Both the position numbers and the translations under genes were made by a program. Shown one piece after another: positions 22,894 to 37,700 of a stretch of 64,000 nucleotides of DNA (position 1 is its first letter; each line of letters begins with the position of its first letter). The notes under the pieces are model-generated. The model was not told the DNA's origin and made no database searches. It was given only the letters and a program-made list of their open reading frames with translations. This DNA comes from Archilochus colubris (lineage: Eukaryota > Chordata > Aves > Apodiformes > Trochilidae). Location of the stretch: contig CM041108.1 of the NCBI GenBank assembly GCA_023079485.1, positions 5,022,001 to 5,086,000 on the forward strand, written 5' to 3'.

Positions 22894-25594
22894 CAGGAGC
22901 TGGATGCAGTACCTCTGCTTTAGCCACCAAAGCAGCAGGTTTTCTGGTCCCTCTCCAAAACAGCTGGCATTTGTCACCCTCCTGCCATTGGAGAGGTCTC
23001 ACCAGCACAGCTAGAAGCTGGGAGGCTGGAAGAGCCAGGAGGATGAGGATGAGCTCAGGTGGGAAGAAGCAGTAACAGCAGGGGCAGGTAAATTCTAGAG
23101 AAGCAGAGACCATTTTTTTTCTTGCCACCATCCCTAGCAAAGAGCCAGAGAGAAAACAGTGGATATTTATAAGCAAACCTGTCTCTAAGGCAGCAGTTTC
23201 CAAAATCTAATAATAGGGTTTGGACTTGTTTATTGTGTGATTCAGACAACATTGCAGAGAGCTGATGGAAAGCTCCTGCTGGTCCCCAGAGCTTATTCCT
23301 GAGAAGCTGTAAGTTAGAGGAGGGTCTGAGTCCAGTGGGTTCAAGCCAGAAAGGTACCAGCAGGTTCTGTCTCTTCAGAGATGGTCAGAGCCAGCAGAAA
23401 TGCTGAAGCAAACCAGGCTGTGCAGAGGTTTAAAAGTTTCCTCCCAGGGAAAACCATTTTAATCCCTGTTATTCATGTCCAAGGTGTCTGCTCCACACAC
23501 CTCAGCTCCTTTGCTTCACACACAGTCAGCTCCTGACCAGCAAGACTACATTAATGCTTAATGAGTCCATGATTCTTAATGAATGATTCTATTACTATTT
23601 TAAACAATTTTCTGACAGAAAAGACACCAATAACCAGTTTACACCAATGCCTGGAGCAGGTTGCAGCTGCACCCTGGGCACAGGCAGAGAAAGCAAAGAG
23701 CAAAACTGGAACAGACCTTCAAGCCAGCAGACAAGCAGGAAAAAAATAGTTCTGTGGAAATCGTGACTTCCCTCAGCCTATTTCTGAGGGTGTCAATCTG
23801 TCACTTTGCTGGAGCTTCCTCAGGGACTCTCCACCTCACTGCTTCTTGGTGCAAGGAATGGATGAGCTCAGGCAAGATGAATTTTACTGGGTGCCCATAT
23901 TTCACAGCAGCACTTGTCCAACCTGCAGTGCTCTCAGCCTCAGTGTAAAGGTGGAGAAATCCTGGCAGCAAAGCAGAGGTCAGGGGTACTCTGACCCCTC
24001 TACAGTCTCCAAACAGCTCTGAGTGCCTGGCATCATCTTTCAGCCTCATGTCAGACACCTGATCTGTAGCCACAGTCACGACCACGAGGATGTCCCCAGC
24101 TGTGGCTCTGTCAGGACATCAGCTCCTGTCAGGCTGCAGAAAGCCATCCAGATACCCAATTTTCCAGAACCAGTCAGAATAATCCTCAGAGCCCTTTCAC
24201 CAAAAGCAGAAAGGAGACAAAGGTGGTGGAATCCTGATGTGCTGCCCAACAGGTTTGGTCACAACATCCCCCTCTGCCCAAGGCAATTCTAGGCAGGGAA
24301 TCCAGCTGAGGCAGATGAACAGTTTGTGGTTTGAACCTTTCCCCACAAGCTCACAAACCACAGGACTTTATTCATTTTTCACTAGGTGATAAATGAGCTG
24401 CCCCTTGCCTGCCTCCTCACAATGTCATCACACATTTGCTTTAATTGGGGTGAAAGCAAAAAGAAAAGAAAAATCAGAAGCTCCACCCTCAAGGTTGCTA
24501 ACAGAATCATAAAAGCAAAATACAAAATGCCCTTAAAAAACCGTTTTGTCTTGGATACAGCTCCACCTTTTGGTGCAAACCTCTTTGCAGAAAGCAAGAC
24601 CCACCATCACAGGGATGGGGGGATGGAGCCTGTGCAGCCCTTTAGCAAAAGGAACTTTCTCTCTGCTCCATCCTCACACCATTCCATCCCCACAGAGTTC
24701 CACGGATGTGACTGAAAACAACTCCAACAACTCCCCTCATCCAGCTTGTGATCCTCTATGCTTTAAAAATGGAAATACAATAAATACAGCACTGCTCATG
24801 TAACACATATTGTCTGCTCTGGGAAACAGAACTGAAAAGAAAAATAAACATAATTCTTCTTCTTCTGTCTGGATGTTTCCAGAGATTTTAAGATGCTGTA
24901 GTCTAGAATTCAAAGAACATTATGTGTCTCTCTAAAAGAAAAACCAACTATAAATAGCAAACAAACCCTTTGCTTCACAGATAACAAAAACACTCCACTG
25001 GTCCCATTGAAACAGATAATTGGCTCAAATCCTAAGTTTGGGATTGTTTGTCTCCAAAAGCACAGGTTTATGCTTGAAAGAGTTTCCTGGACAGAACAAC
25101 TTGCTGGCTCTCTGCAGTGCATGCATTTCATTCATGAGACTGAGTGCATTTCAGTTAATTGTATCTCAGGGGTTTTCCTCTTTACCCCTTTCATTTTCTT
25201 TAAAAACAACAACTTCCTAAACGTCATTAGGTGAAAAAATTCCCCAGGAGAAGGTGAGCACTACTTCAGGAGATGGACACAGGGGGTGGTGGGGGGAGGC
25301 AGGAGACAGAAGAGGCTGAGTTGGATTTTCCCAGTGCCAGACTGCAACCTGGAGCAAAACCTCATACTGTGATTCCTTTTTATTTTCCATTTTTCTCTTC
25401 ACTGGTGTAACAGGTAATAACAGAGGGAGCAGCAGGGATAATATGTCTGTAGGTGGCTGCTGGGTTTCCAAATAGTTCCATACCAATATGTTCTGTGGAG
25501 GCAGAGCAGAGACCTGACACTGAGAACTGGAAGCAGATGATGCACCCTTTATACAGCTGGGAACTTGCAGAGTGAAATCACTTCATGGAAGATC

Positions 25595-25600
25595 TTTATT
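25595..25600 (-). terminator. ALG9 poly(A) signal
   Basis: AATAAA on the minus strand (TTTATT on +), about 106 bp downstream of the ALG9 stop codon. It is the first canonical hexamer after the coding region, and cleavage is expected near 25575. Confidence 0.75.
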
Positions 25601-25705
25601 AGGGAATTTTACAAGCTCAGTCTTTCAAAAAGAGAACTGAAGATGGCTTAGGCAGCTGTCCAAGAGTGTCAGCAGCTGCTTTTGGTGTTTTGCCCAGGTG
25701 TGTTG

Positions 25706-28700
25706 CTAGCCTCCCAGTTTTTTCCTGGTTTGCTTTGACCTCCGAGGTTTCAGGATGGTGTAGTTTGCATACCAGGTGTACTGCTCTGAGAGGAAAGGGA
25801 TGTAGAATGCCCGAAGCAGCTTTGAGGACCTGAAACCAGAAAGAAAAAACAAACAAACAAGTAATCCTTCAAGTGCCCTTTAACCACAATGCTCAAAGTG
25901 ATACAACGGAGGCTCTGTGACAGGAGGAATGGTAATGGTTCAGGGAGACCAAAGCTGGGCTGTGTGTAAGCATCAGCAGTTTAAGAGCAGTCCCCTGCCC
26001 CATTCTTCAGCATGCCCACTATCCATTCCAGTAGGATTAAGGAGGAGAGAGGGCAAGGAGGAGGTATAATTAACAAAAGAAACTTAGATGAGGGATATCA
26101 CTGCTGAAAAGGCAGCACAGCCCTGGGGGCTTTGGTATCACCCAGGTGGGCAGCTTCCTGCTCCTCAGGACATGTGAGGAAGGTGACAGATAGCATCCAG
26201 CTCCTGGCATCTCCTCTTCTCTACCCAATCTTTCTGTCTGCCTGTTCCTCCAGGCACATCTGAAGGGCAAACAGAAGCTCAGATGGATGCTGGCACTCTG
26301 AAGTTTTGCTCTTGTGCTGATCTTCTGCTGAGGGTATTGAATTAAAGAGGGACAGACTGCCCTGAAGGCTCCAAGGCTGGGTGCTGCAGGCTGCCAGCAT
26401 CCTGTCACTGTCCTGCTGCTGCTGGGACCTGGCACTTCACTGCACTTTTAAGAACTGGACCAATCAAGCCTGGAGGGTTTAATAGCTGCATCAAATTAGT
26501 ACCTTTTGTTTAGCTGTTAATTGGTGGAGCTGTGCTGAGTACACTACAAATTAATGCATTCTCTTACTGAGCAAACTAACAGTGCAATCCAGGTCTAAAT
26601 GTGGACAAAGAGAATGGCAGCAGCAGCAGCAGCACTGAACTTTGAGAGAGGCTTCAGGAATTTGAGCAAGTTACTGGAATTAGAGCTGAAGCAGGGTCTT
26701 GTTTCCTCTGTATTGAAACTCATCTTTAGGATCAGCTTTTTGGTAAACTATCAACCCCTGCCAGACATTCAGTCTGACTCTGTCCACGTGAAGCTTGGAA
26801 AAGCAGCACTGAGCTTTGATTTGCAGCATGCTCAATGGCCAGGGATGGCACACAGATCCAGCAGGTACCTGCTGCTTACCCAGCTTTGCTGTTAACACAG
26901 ACAAGGTTCTGGACATTTTCAGAAGAAAGATGAATTGAGTTTGCTTTGCTTGTTGTAAGGCAGCCTTGGGTATCTTTAAAAAATGCATTCTAAAAAACAA
27001 TGGCAGGAACTGCTGCTGTGAACCAGATCTCCCCAGAGGCTCCCAAGGTTCTTAGAGAGTTTTACTGTAATTCATCTGAGAACAAGCACTTCCTGATCTC
27101 CTGCAGCTTGGGGTATCCAGGAAAAATATCTTGGGCCATCCAGGAAAAGACTGGTGAGAGCTGCTTGCACTGGCACAGCACCACTCAGCAGAAGGGTCCT
27201 GTTCCAGCAGATGCCACCCAAGCACAAAGGAAGTAATTTTTCAGTTGAAAGGTTCCCTTTTTAGACAGACAGAGAGACAGACAAAGCCATATTCTTCCCA
27301 TCCTGCAGAGGGGAAACTGAGGCAGAACATATTGTCTACCCATCTCCATTCTGAATTGCTAAACCTTACAAGTCCCACTTCTAACTGTGAGGCTCTGCCT
27401 CCTCTCAGCACCCAGCATCCTCTAAGCTTGCTTTTTGCCAAGCTCTCAGCTTGTGCTTCAGGATCTAAAAATGCTGATTGCTTCACTTCAAAGAACAAAA
27501 ACCTCGATGATAATACTCAGGCCCTTTACAAATTGTAAAGCACCCAGCAAAGTTCCTAAATAAAAGAGTCACTGGAAATGGTTGCTCTTTCTGAATTCCT
27601 GAGGTGCTGGAATCGGGAACATGTTCAAAGCAGAATCTCTCAGAAGCAAATAACTAGGCAGAAGATGGTAATTTTGGGGTATTCTGAACAAGGAACATTT
27701 TTTGCAGCTGTCATTTCCCTGTGCCTGGAAATTGGAGGTCAGCCCTCCCCCCAGTCACTAGAAGCAAAGGCATCCCTTTGAAAACAAGTGCTTGATTTTC
27801 CTCCTCCATCTCTTGTGGCTAATGAACATAATGTCATTCTGAACTTATTCTGGCATCTCCTCCTCTGAGCCTGACAACCACCACTGCTACCATGGCTGCT
27901 CTCCATGAATGGTGTGGTTTCACTTCAATTCCCTTCAGCAAAGAAAAAAAGAAAGGAAAGAAAAACAAGAAAAAGGAACTGGGTTGAAGATGCTTGGGAT
28001 GCTGCTTAAAACAAGGAAAATGACAAACACAGAATACCAGCTCCATGGCAAGACAGGGACAGAAACCAGTCTAATTGTCTGGAGCTCAGGGTGTGGGCTT
28101 GGGTTAAGATGAAGTAATTTTTTGTTACCCTTGGGTAGTTTAGCTCAGGAACAGAGAAGAAGGCAGCACCTTCAGCTGATGGCTGATGTCCCAAGTATAC
28201 AGTCAGTGTGTTTACCCTCAGTGCCTCTCTCAGCTCTGCAGAAACACTGCTGTCCTCTCAGGATTTCCTATTCTTTATACCTTTTGTGAGAAACACTCTC
28301 CATAATTTTTACTTGTTGGTATTCTGAAATATAAGTCCAGAGCAGCTCACATGGCTGTGCTGACATGGCCATTATGGCATCTGTTCAGAATGTGCAGGGT
28401 TCAGCTTTGCTTTCCAGAACAAAAGGATATTGCAGTAGCAAAACTCTCCTCCTAAATAAGCCAGCTCAGAGCAACCATCCTGAGTTTGCAGACAGCCTGA
28501 AAACCAACCCTGAGCAACAAAAGTACTGCACACACTTTGAACTTTGCTGGCAACTCAGCCCCAGTTAGCAGCAGTTTAAATGTTCCCTGTTTAGAACTTT
28601 ATATCAGCAGTGAATATTTTCAGGTGCCCCATCCCAAGCTCCCAGACTGACACAGCATGGAAGCAGCCAGAGAAATATGAAGTGCTGGGAAATTCTTCCA

Positions 28701-31700
28701 AACTGCATCCTGTAACCTGAACTTCTTACCTTGGTGACAGCAGAGCTCAGAAAGAAGCAGGAGAAGGGAGAAAGAAATGGCAGAAAGAAGAGGCAGGAGG
28801 AATCTCTGCCACATGGACAGGACTTAGCTATGGGCATGCACAGGAAGCTCATGAGCAAAGCTCTCTGAACACCCATTAGCATCCCTCTAGGTGTTAAGTT
28901 TTGTAGCAAGCATGCACCTAAGAAGTGCCTTGTAAAACAAAAGTAGGGAAAAGGCAGAGTCTCTTATCAAACCAGGGTAATGATATCTCAGAACAAGGTG
29001 ACTGAATCATTAATTCTGCACTAAGAATATTTATTTTGACAGAAAACCCAAGCAGACGACTCAGCCCAAAGAGCTGGGAAATATCTGCTCCTCAGTGGGG
29101 AGCTGTAATATATTTCCCCTTTTCTGTGCCAGATTCAGAGTTCTCAGCCAATACAGGATTAAATGGACCTGGACAAAGCAGCTTCCTGAGGAGCATAATT
29201 AGCTGGTGGCTGGGAGTGCTCTCTAATTCAATTAGCAGAACCATTTATCAGAGCCAGCTGAGATTTACATTTGCTCTTGCTGACGTCAATGTGAGACTGG
29301 CAGGGAGTCCCAGAAGCCTCCAGTTCAGCAGGAGAGAACTGAACTGCTGGGGTCATTTATTGTCAAAAAGAAGAGCTGCAGTATGGCTTTGGGTGGGAAG
29401 GTGTCTGATGGTTTGGTTTGGTTTGGTTTGGTTTTTTCCCCCAAATTCTCTTTGCTGTTTCAGGCTCTGAGTTGCAGACCTGAAAATTACACTGGCAGCT
29501 CCATCACAGCTCAGCTTCTCCTGTTCCTCCTTCCCTTTTGTGAAAAAAAAGCTGCATTTTCATAGTGTTTTCACACTTACTTCATAGGTAGCAGGGGACA
29601 CTTCCAAATCATTGTGTGGGATCAGGTGCTGGAGCTGGGAGATGTCATTCTGCTGGGCTGGAGGGGAAGGTGCACACTCAGAGATGAGTTTAAGAGACCT
29701 GGAAAGTCAGGGCAGCACCAAGCTCCAGATGAACCCTTCAATCACTCCTCCACCCTACCTCTTTTCCAAGGGCCAAATTATGGGAAGAAATTCAAATACC
29801 TGACAAAAATGATGAAGCAATCAATCCAAAATGAGTCTTTCTCAAATTTCTCCTGCTCATGCTGTTGGGGATAGGATGGCAAAGACTTTGACCTTGACCT
29901 TGTCTGTAGTATGCAGTTTGGAATGTGAAACCTTTAGATGACCCACTGGCTACACACAGGGCAGGTCAGACCTTGTATGGCTTTTTCTTTTTGCTCTTCA
30001 CTGCACCAGGAGTTAGGTTGGCAGGAGGAATGCACTGAAGTTTCAGGATCTGAGAGTCTCAGCTTCTCACAACAAGCTGCTGCTCCATGGGAAGATGCTA
30101 CCAACAACAACCCAAACATCCCTGTGGGTTACCCAAGCCTGGCTGCAGGCTTGCAGAGATACTTAGGTAACAAGAAACACTTTGCTGTTTGCTTTGTACA
30201 GCCTCTAAGGTGACAGAAAATGGGGACAGAAAAGAGCAATGGAAATCTCTTGTGAGCTCTCATCAAAAAACAAAAATCAAAGCCTATGGGTGGAGGCTGA
30301 AAGTGCAATAACCCAAAAATGAGTTATTTTACATGTTACATGAGACAGACCAGCTCCTTCTTTACCAAACATCAGCAAAAGTACAGGAAAACTGAGCAGA
30401 AATGGAAGGAAGCCACGGAGAAGTCTGTGAGCTCTACAACCATACCAGGATAATTCATTTTGCTATTATTAGGCAGTCTAGCATCTCTGTGGCAGACAGC
30501 CACTACCTCTGCAAGCACCCCTGGAAAATTACATCCTTAGGATTAACCCAAGGTGTCCCAAAGGCTCACTTGGACTCAACTCAGTGTCTCTTAATGACAC
30601 CAAAGGACTTGAGCTCAGGTCCAAGCAATCAAAGCTATAGCACAATAAACCCACTTTAAAAACCCAGGACTATGTCTCCAAAGCAGAAGTGAATATTCAG
30701 TGAATATGCTCTACACAAGGAGTTCTTTGCCAAACCTTCATGCAGATGTTTCACTTGCCTCATCAATAAGACTCATTGGCCACCTCCTTCTCCTTTCCTG
30801 AAGTTCTGCCCAAATTTATTAGCAGGTCTCTTGGAAAACACAGCTCATGGGAACCCTTGCCAAGGAAAGTTGTTTGTGTCAGCAGGCTGGGAACATTAGA
30901 GCACTCCTGGGACTTGCTCTAACATTACCACTCTTTCTCACTGTTCAGCTGCTGTTGCCAGCTCCCCTCCAGGGAGCCCTTATTACTAGGGAATAAGAAG
31001 GTCTCACACAGAAAATAGAAGGGCACTGAACTCTTAGTTTTTTTACAGAGATTTTTCCAGTCAGCCTCTCTGTCCTGTTATGACAGCTCCACGAGCAGAG
31101 CTTTAAAAGACTAAATACCCATCCCCTTGCAGCTGAGGGTTTCTGCATTTGCAGGAAGGCATCAGCAACATCCCCAGTTGGAAAACCTTGATTCCACCCC
31201 CTGTGAGCCTGGAGGAGAGCAATGGCAATCTCTGCTTCCCACAGAAATCCCTGGTGAGACACACAGGGAATTTGTTCAGTGAGCAGCTGAACTAATGAAG
31301 AATGGCTTCTAACAGAGGTCTCTTCCATGGATTCTCTGATGCCTAACAAAGGTGTGACCTTGCTGACTTTTCACTCCCTCCCCTCTCTGTCTGCCAGCTT
31401 TCAAAAAACCTGTAACAGCTCTTTGAGACTGACTTACACCCCTCTTGACTTTGGCTAAAACAAGACAGCAGATCCAAAGGTCTGCTGGGAGGAGATGACA
31501 TGCACCTCATTTCTCTGGGGAGCAAAACAAGAAACATTACTTCATCAAGAAGTACACAGGGAGAGTTAGTTTTAAAAATAATCTCACCATGCTTCTGGCT
31601 TCACCCTTTAAAGCAACCTGGCTCATCAGTATTGCAAATACAAGTCTGACAAATGTTCCACTGGAGCCAGCAAGCTGCCTTTTCTGGAAACTGGATTCCA

Positions 31701-34700
31701 AGCTGGAATTTGCCAATGTATCTTTCTCTATATAGCTACTTTTGCAAGCAGACAAATGAACAGAATTAATTCCCAGACCTCCCAGAAACTTGCCTCTCAA
31801 ATGTGTAAAGCATACCTGGAAGCATCAAGGAAAGGCTTGTAGGCAATGGTTACCCACTCTTCTTTATTGGAGGAATATCTTGGCTCCCTTGGGCTTTCAG
31901 CTGCTGTATCCAAGTCTACCAGATAGTGGCATTTGGAAATGTCAATCTGCAGAAGGACAGACATTCCTGTGGTTTATTTCCTGTTGTATATGTTCATTTA
32001 TACAGGCTGTTACTTAGCACTGAGAAGGGGGTTGTATTTCCAGCAACAGGTGAGATGCTTCATGCAGAATACATAGAAAATATTTTTAATGTTCTCAAGT
32101 AAAACCTTATAGAGGAATAGAAGTCACCACTGGTCATAGGAGCAGAGTCCTAAGGTCTTCCTCTGAGGAAGTATCACTGCCACCTCTTACTGAGGAGCTG
32201 TCAAGTCACAGAGGAGCAGAACCAATTCTATTGCTATTTTTCCTGGTGGTTGTCTAAGCAGCTGTTACAGACTACCTGCAAGACTAAGAGGGGCAACTTA
32301 TGTCAAAGCAAACACAGAGGAATGTTTCTGTAGACCAGAGGAATTCTAAACATGGATGCTGGGAGTGTGTACCAACACTACACCCATTTGTCATGATTGT
32401 GAAGTGTTTGTGATGTACAAACATCCAAAGAAACTGCCAAATACCACCTTGGAGAGGTGCTGTTCCTGCCCTGAAGAGTGTACAGTCAAGTTGACACAAT
32501 AAAGGCTTGAGCCCTCCATTCTCCAGGCTGATGATGTCTTATTCTCTCATTCCTTCAGACTCCTCCTTGAGGGATTCCACATTTCTCCCACAGATTTTTA
32601 CTGCAAACTTCCTTGGACATGCTTTAATTCACTTTTCTGAAGCACCTTCGGGGTTTATTGTAACAATTGAGGCTGAAAACAATTTAATTAGGTGGATAGC
32701 AGATGGCTCCACAGCATCACAACTGAGTGGCAAATGAAACTACACCAGGGGACATCAGCTGAGGAGAATGTGGAATCCACTGCATGCACTGTATGGGAAG
32801 AACATTCCAGGCCCTGAGAGAGGTTCTGGCTCATTAGTAAAGATTCCCAAACCATTAACCAAGTTTTTCTGTAAGTGATGTAGAATCACTCAGAGAAAGA
32901 CAAGTTACTGCCTCAAGCACCGAGACTGATCTCACTTCCATCAGTCAACTGTTGTGAACAAAACCAGAGATGTTTGATCAGTCAAATGCTTATTTAACAA
33001 ATGAGAGCAAGTTTCAGAGGGCTCCTACAGTTCAAAACAGAGACAAGAGAATTGCAAAAGAAGTGAAAATAAAGTTTAAAGGAAACTTCTTCTGAAGTCA
33101 GGAGTTCTTAACAGTTTCAGCTTTTAAGCCTTATCTCTGTTGCTGCCTGGATCCATCTTTGTAAGAGATAACACTGCTTATTTCTTTCTTCAGAGACAAA
33201 TACATCTCCCCAGTAGGACAAGTACAAGTTAAGTGGTGTTCAACATGATTAAGGAAATAGGAACTGCAAAATCAGAAGATAAAATCACTCTTTTCCCCAG
33301 TGTCTCATAGCAACAGAAACACTGATATCTGCTCTTCCATTTTCAAGCAAAGTATTACACTGAAAACAGAGAGATCAGTCCCATTTCTGCTCCCATTAAC
33401 TGTCTATGGCTCTCAGAATCCTTTTGAACCATTGGTTTTCTCCCCTTTAAATGACAAAACAGACTCATGCTATTTAGATTTATTCACTATGATAGCCCTT
33501 TCAAAGTGCTTGCTAAGTTGTTTTTTTTTTTAAATCTGAGCATGCTTGCACTCCTGAGTTCACTAAACTTTAGAAAAGATCTTGTTCTCTTGGTGTTATT
33601 AGCAGGTCAGAAGTAAAAGTTTTAAAACTCCATTTAAAATTGTCATTTAGTAGCTCATTTCTAATGTCACAGCCTCTTTGGCTTGCATGAGAAATAACTA
33701 AATTTTAGGATGACATTAAGAAGCAACCACAAAACAAAAGTGTGTTTAGCTCCATTAGTCACAGGCTGTGCCCCAGCCAGCTGTCTGGGCTAAAAATATG
33801 CCCCAGTTAAAGATTTTGTACATTAAATGCAGTGCAGCAGGGAGCTGGAGGTGGGAACACCTCCTGCCCAGTTCCAGTAACTACAGAATGAGGCTCAAAA
33901 CAAGACAGCTTTAACCCAGCAGACTGATCCTGCCTGTTACCCATCCCCTTCTGTGTCCAACTGGATGAACCAGGAGCCCCAGCAACCAGCAGATGTCTGC
34001 TCTGTTCATCCAGAGACCTGAGAGTCCTCCCTAGAGACTGACACACCCCCTAAAGTTATCTTTATTTAAAGGTGCTAAGAAAGAATGAAGGAATCTGCAT
34101 TTGTCAGCAGTTCCTCTCATTCAACCTTCAGGATATAAAAAGGACTAAACATCTAGAGAGCTGCAAAAAACCATTTAATGCCCAGCTAAGATTTAACCTG
34201 CCAAATAATTTAAAAAGATGTTAGCATTTTATTAATAGAAGCTAGATAATCTATTAATAAAATCAGCACTTTATTAATAGAAATTAAGATATTAAGCTTT
34301 CTTTAAGCAAGAAAAAGGGAAGAGGAATAAAATCCTTACATATCGAGAGGGCTCCTCCTTGTTTTGGTCGTTCATGTCAGCAGGAATGATCCGTGTGGCC
34401 ATGGCTCCTTTGGCAAAGGGCTTTGGTAACTGACCCCTGAATTCTGAGAGGATGAACTGGAGCTGCCAGCTGCAGAGAAGTGTCAGAAAGCCCAGGTGCA
34501 GAAGTCAGTAACATCTTTGTGTGTAGAAAACCAAAAGCATCACCGAGGAGATTCCATTTCATGCCCTGCTAGAGGAGCAGTCAGACTACAGATTTTGGCT
34601 GGCAAAATCTGCTGGAATCTTCTGGTTTGGATGTCTTTGGTGTCAACAAAGATACCAGGTCTTTAAGGTTCCTCCCACGAATGCTTAGGAACCCCTTATG

Positions 34701-37700
34701 AACCTCACCAAATTGTACCTTTTACATTACCCAACTTACTTATCTGGCAGGAGAAAGCTGCTTGGGAATCTGTGCCACTCCTTTCCCACACAGACATTAA
34801 TGGCTCTCCCCTCTGGCACAGTGTGGATGCTTGGATCAGTTGCAATCCTGTGAAACTCTGGGTACAGGTCCAGGGGCCCGTGGTAGCCTATGGGAGGCAG
34901 AAAAATGCTCAAGTAATAGGTGGTTACATGGCTACTTTGAAAGACTACCAAAAAAAAAATAATAAAGATGATACAGAACTTTTTGACTGATAACTTCTCA
35001 AATAAATGGGTTGGTCTAAAAGTGGCCTGGATTCCAAAGTTCCCCCTCCTTTTAGAAGTGCTTCTACCCTACAACTTTTATTCACCTTCTCTTATCCTGA
35101 CTGCCAATACTGATGAGGTGGGAAGCTCCAGTGCATGGCTCTGTTTCAAGAAAGTACTTCAGGACTGTGCCTAACCCACCTCATTAAGGACACATCACCA
35201 AATGACAAGTTTGACATGGGAAAATGCTTTTTCAAGTGGGATCCCATGATGGAGAGTTAAAGCATCTTGCTTTTGTGCTCCTCTGAGCACGGGGTTTATA
35301 TCCATAGAGTTCATCTGGCTGTCTGAAACACCACCAACCTCTGAACAAGGCAACAGAGCGTGACAGTGACAAAAGGCCAAAGAGAAAGACAGTCCCCAGA
35401 GCCAGCCAGTTGGATGAGACTGTGTAGTGCTCCAGGCGGTAGCGCTGAAATATGAAGTGGTAACATTTCTGAGTAAAGAGTAAAAAAAAAAAAGAAAAAA
35501 AAAGAAATTACTCAGACTCCGGTCAGCGTAGCAAAATTCTGTTTTTCACAAGGATATTACAGTAGTTTCATCTCCCACAAGATATTTGGTCCACGTTTGT
35601 TTTTAATTCAGACCCATTAAAAAAAAAATGCCCAGAAACTCACATGCTTCAGTCACATTTCTTAACTGGTAATCTACCTGGGATGGGAGTACAGCTCTAA
35701 CTCAGCATGAAATTATTATTGGCAAGGAAATATTCTCAGCCACTTATCACTTCATGCAATCCCAGACAAGCTCCTAATGCAATCACCTTATAAAGCCAGG
35801 AAATTTGATTTTTTTTTGTTGCCAGGCTGTTAAATTGTGAAGTCTGAGGTTATTACATGAGCTCCTTCTGTATGACAGAAATCCCCCAAATTTTGGCTTT
35901 TATGTCACATCTTACAGGGTGCTAAGAGTGTTTCTCAATTAACCCATATTGGAATATTATGGTTTTAACTTGCAAAACCAGCAGTGCACACCCCCCCACT
36001 GCACTGTTTGAACAGCTGTGCATTCAGCTACCAGAATCATCAAAAACCAGCTAACAGATTAAAGACAACGATCCAAAGTTATGCATAGGACAGTCCCAAA
36101 CTCTGTAACCAGATTGTGCCACAGACTGGGATATTCCACAGATATTCCCAAACTCTGGGAAGCAGTGTTGAGGCAGCCAGCTGGCAGTTCTGCCTCCTAA
36201 AGCTATGAGCTCAGTAAAACACAATTTACACTAAAACCCACCTGAAGAGCTGACAGAGCCACAGCACTGCAGAGACAGATGAGGGGATAGATGGGAAAGA
36301 GAAACCTCTCTTCTTTGTGGGGCTGGCTGAAGAAAATCATGATCCAAATGTACATGGGAGAAAGTGTCAGCCAGTAGGGACGGCCCAGGTTCTGAACTGG
36401 AAAAAAGCATTTATCAAAGAAGGAAAGGTAGACTGGGAGGTTTATCCTGTCCCTCCTCTTGCACAATCATTTCTCATGTTCAAAAACCTTCTGCAGATCC
36501 AAGGCACAGACAGAGCCATGTGCTGAGAAGCTAAAACCATGGTAGCATGTCCAGATAGTCCAGAATTTTGATCAGATAATTTTTGTAGATTCCTACAACA
36601 ATTTCAGCAGGTTTTAGGAGACAAAAAGCAGGAAATAAGAGACTGCATTACTGAATCCAAACAAGAGACAAAACCCACACAGAACTGACACGTCTGAACG
36701 GGTAATCAGTCAGATTTCCTGCTGTGTATTATGCTACATATCCAGAGATCACAAAGGATCTCTCTCCTCTGGACCTACCCTTCCATTTACAAATGGTTGT
36801 TTAGTGCATGATGTTTCCACCACCTTCATTGCTTCATTACCAAAATAACAGTGTGAGGAGGTCTCTCAGGCCCATTCAGCTGAATGGAGGAAATAACTGA
36901 TGCAAAAATAACAACAATTACCCTGAATTTTAGTCACACTGAGGAGGGTTCTACAGTGCTTGACAATTTCAGTCCCTTTTCTGCCCCCTTGCAACTCCCA
37001 ACAGCAGAGTTAAGCAATTAAGCTGAGGGCATTTCACAGGCAATCAGAACAAAGCCCTCAGCAGAACTGCTCCTGCTGGGAAGTACAAGAACCCCAAGTG
37101 AACAGCAGGAAATCTCTCATTTACAGGAGCTCTGCCTGAGCTTTTACTGCTTTCTGACAGTATGTCAGTTCCATCCCAGGAACAGATATAAGCAAATAAC
37201 CTGTTGGCATGTATTTTCAGCAAGGCTTTTGCTGCTGTTCTTGCTGGTATTCAGTAAAAAATCAGAGCAAAGCAGTGACTGGACTGAGGAATCTGGAGGC
37301 TGCTGCTTAATGAAGCTTCCTTAGGAAAACAGCAGAGAAGAATTCACATTTCCTCAACACCTTTTTCCTCTCTAAGAGTCCTTTGCCAAATGTCATGTGT
37401 CTAAACTGATGGCATTCTATTCAGGAGAAAGCCCAACATGAAGCAGGGCATGTTCTGGTTCCTGCTTTCTCTGCTATCAGAGTACCCACACCTCAGGAGA
37501 CACTTCCTTCCCAAAGCATGGGGCAGCAAGATTCTCCTGCCAGGGCTCAGTCCTGTGAGTTGGACAGAGCCTTTCCCAGTGCAGAGGAGAGTCCAGGTTC
37601 CATCTCAACAGGGGTGGCAGCAGCAGAGAGCAGAGGATGCCTCTTTGTAGGCTCAGACCCAACAACCAAAAAGGAAACAATGGCCCTGTTCTCTCAAGCT

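Larger units (their letters stand above)
13311..25570. other. SIK2-ALG9 intergenic interval
   Basis: About 12 kb between the convergent 3' ends of SIK2 (+) and ALG9 (-). It holds three CR1 LINE fragments (listed separately), 14-nt G and C homopolymers, a short inverted repeat, and weak signs of decayed retroelement coding sequence near 14.5-16.0 kb. In human the PPP2R1B gene lies in this position. I found no exon resembling its HEAT repeats on either strand. Confidence 0.7.

Noticed and set aside
29036..29470. 144-codon + strand frame in the last ALG9 intron
   Set aside because: Runs through the GGTTT repeat, has no domain, and sits between intact ALG9 splice sites.
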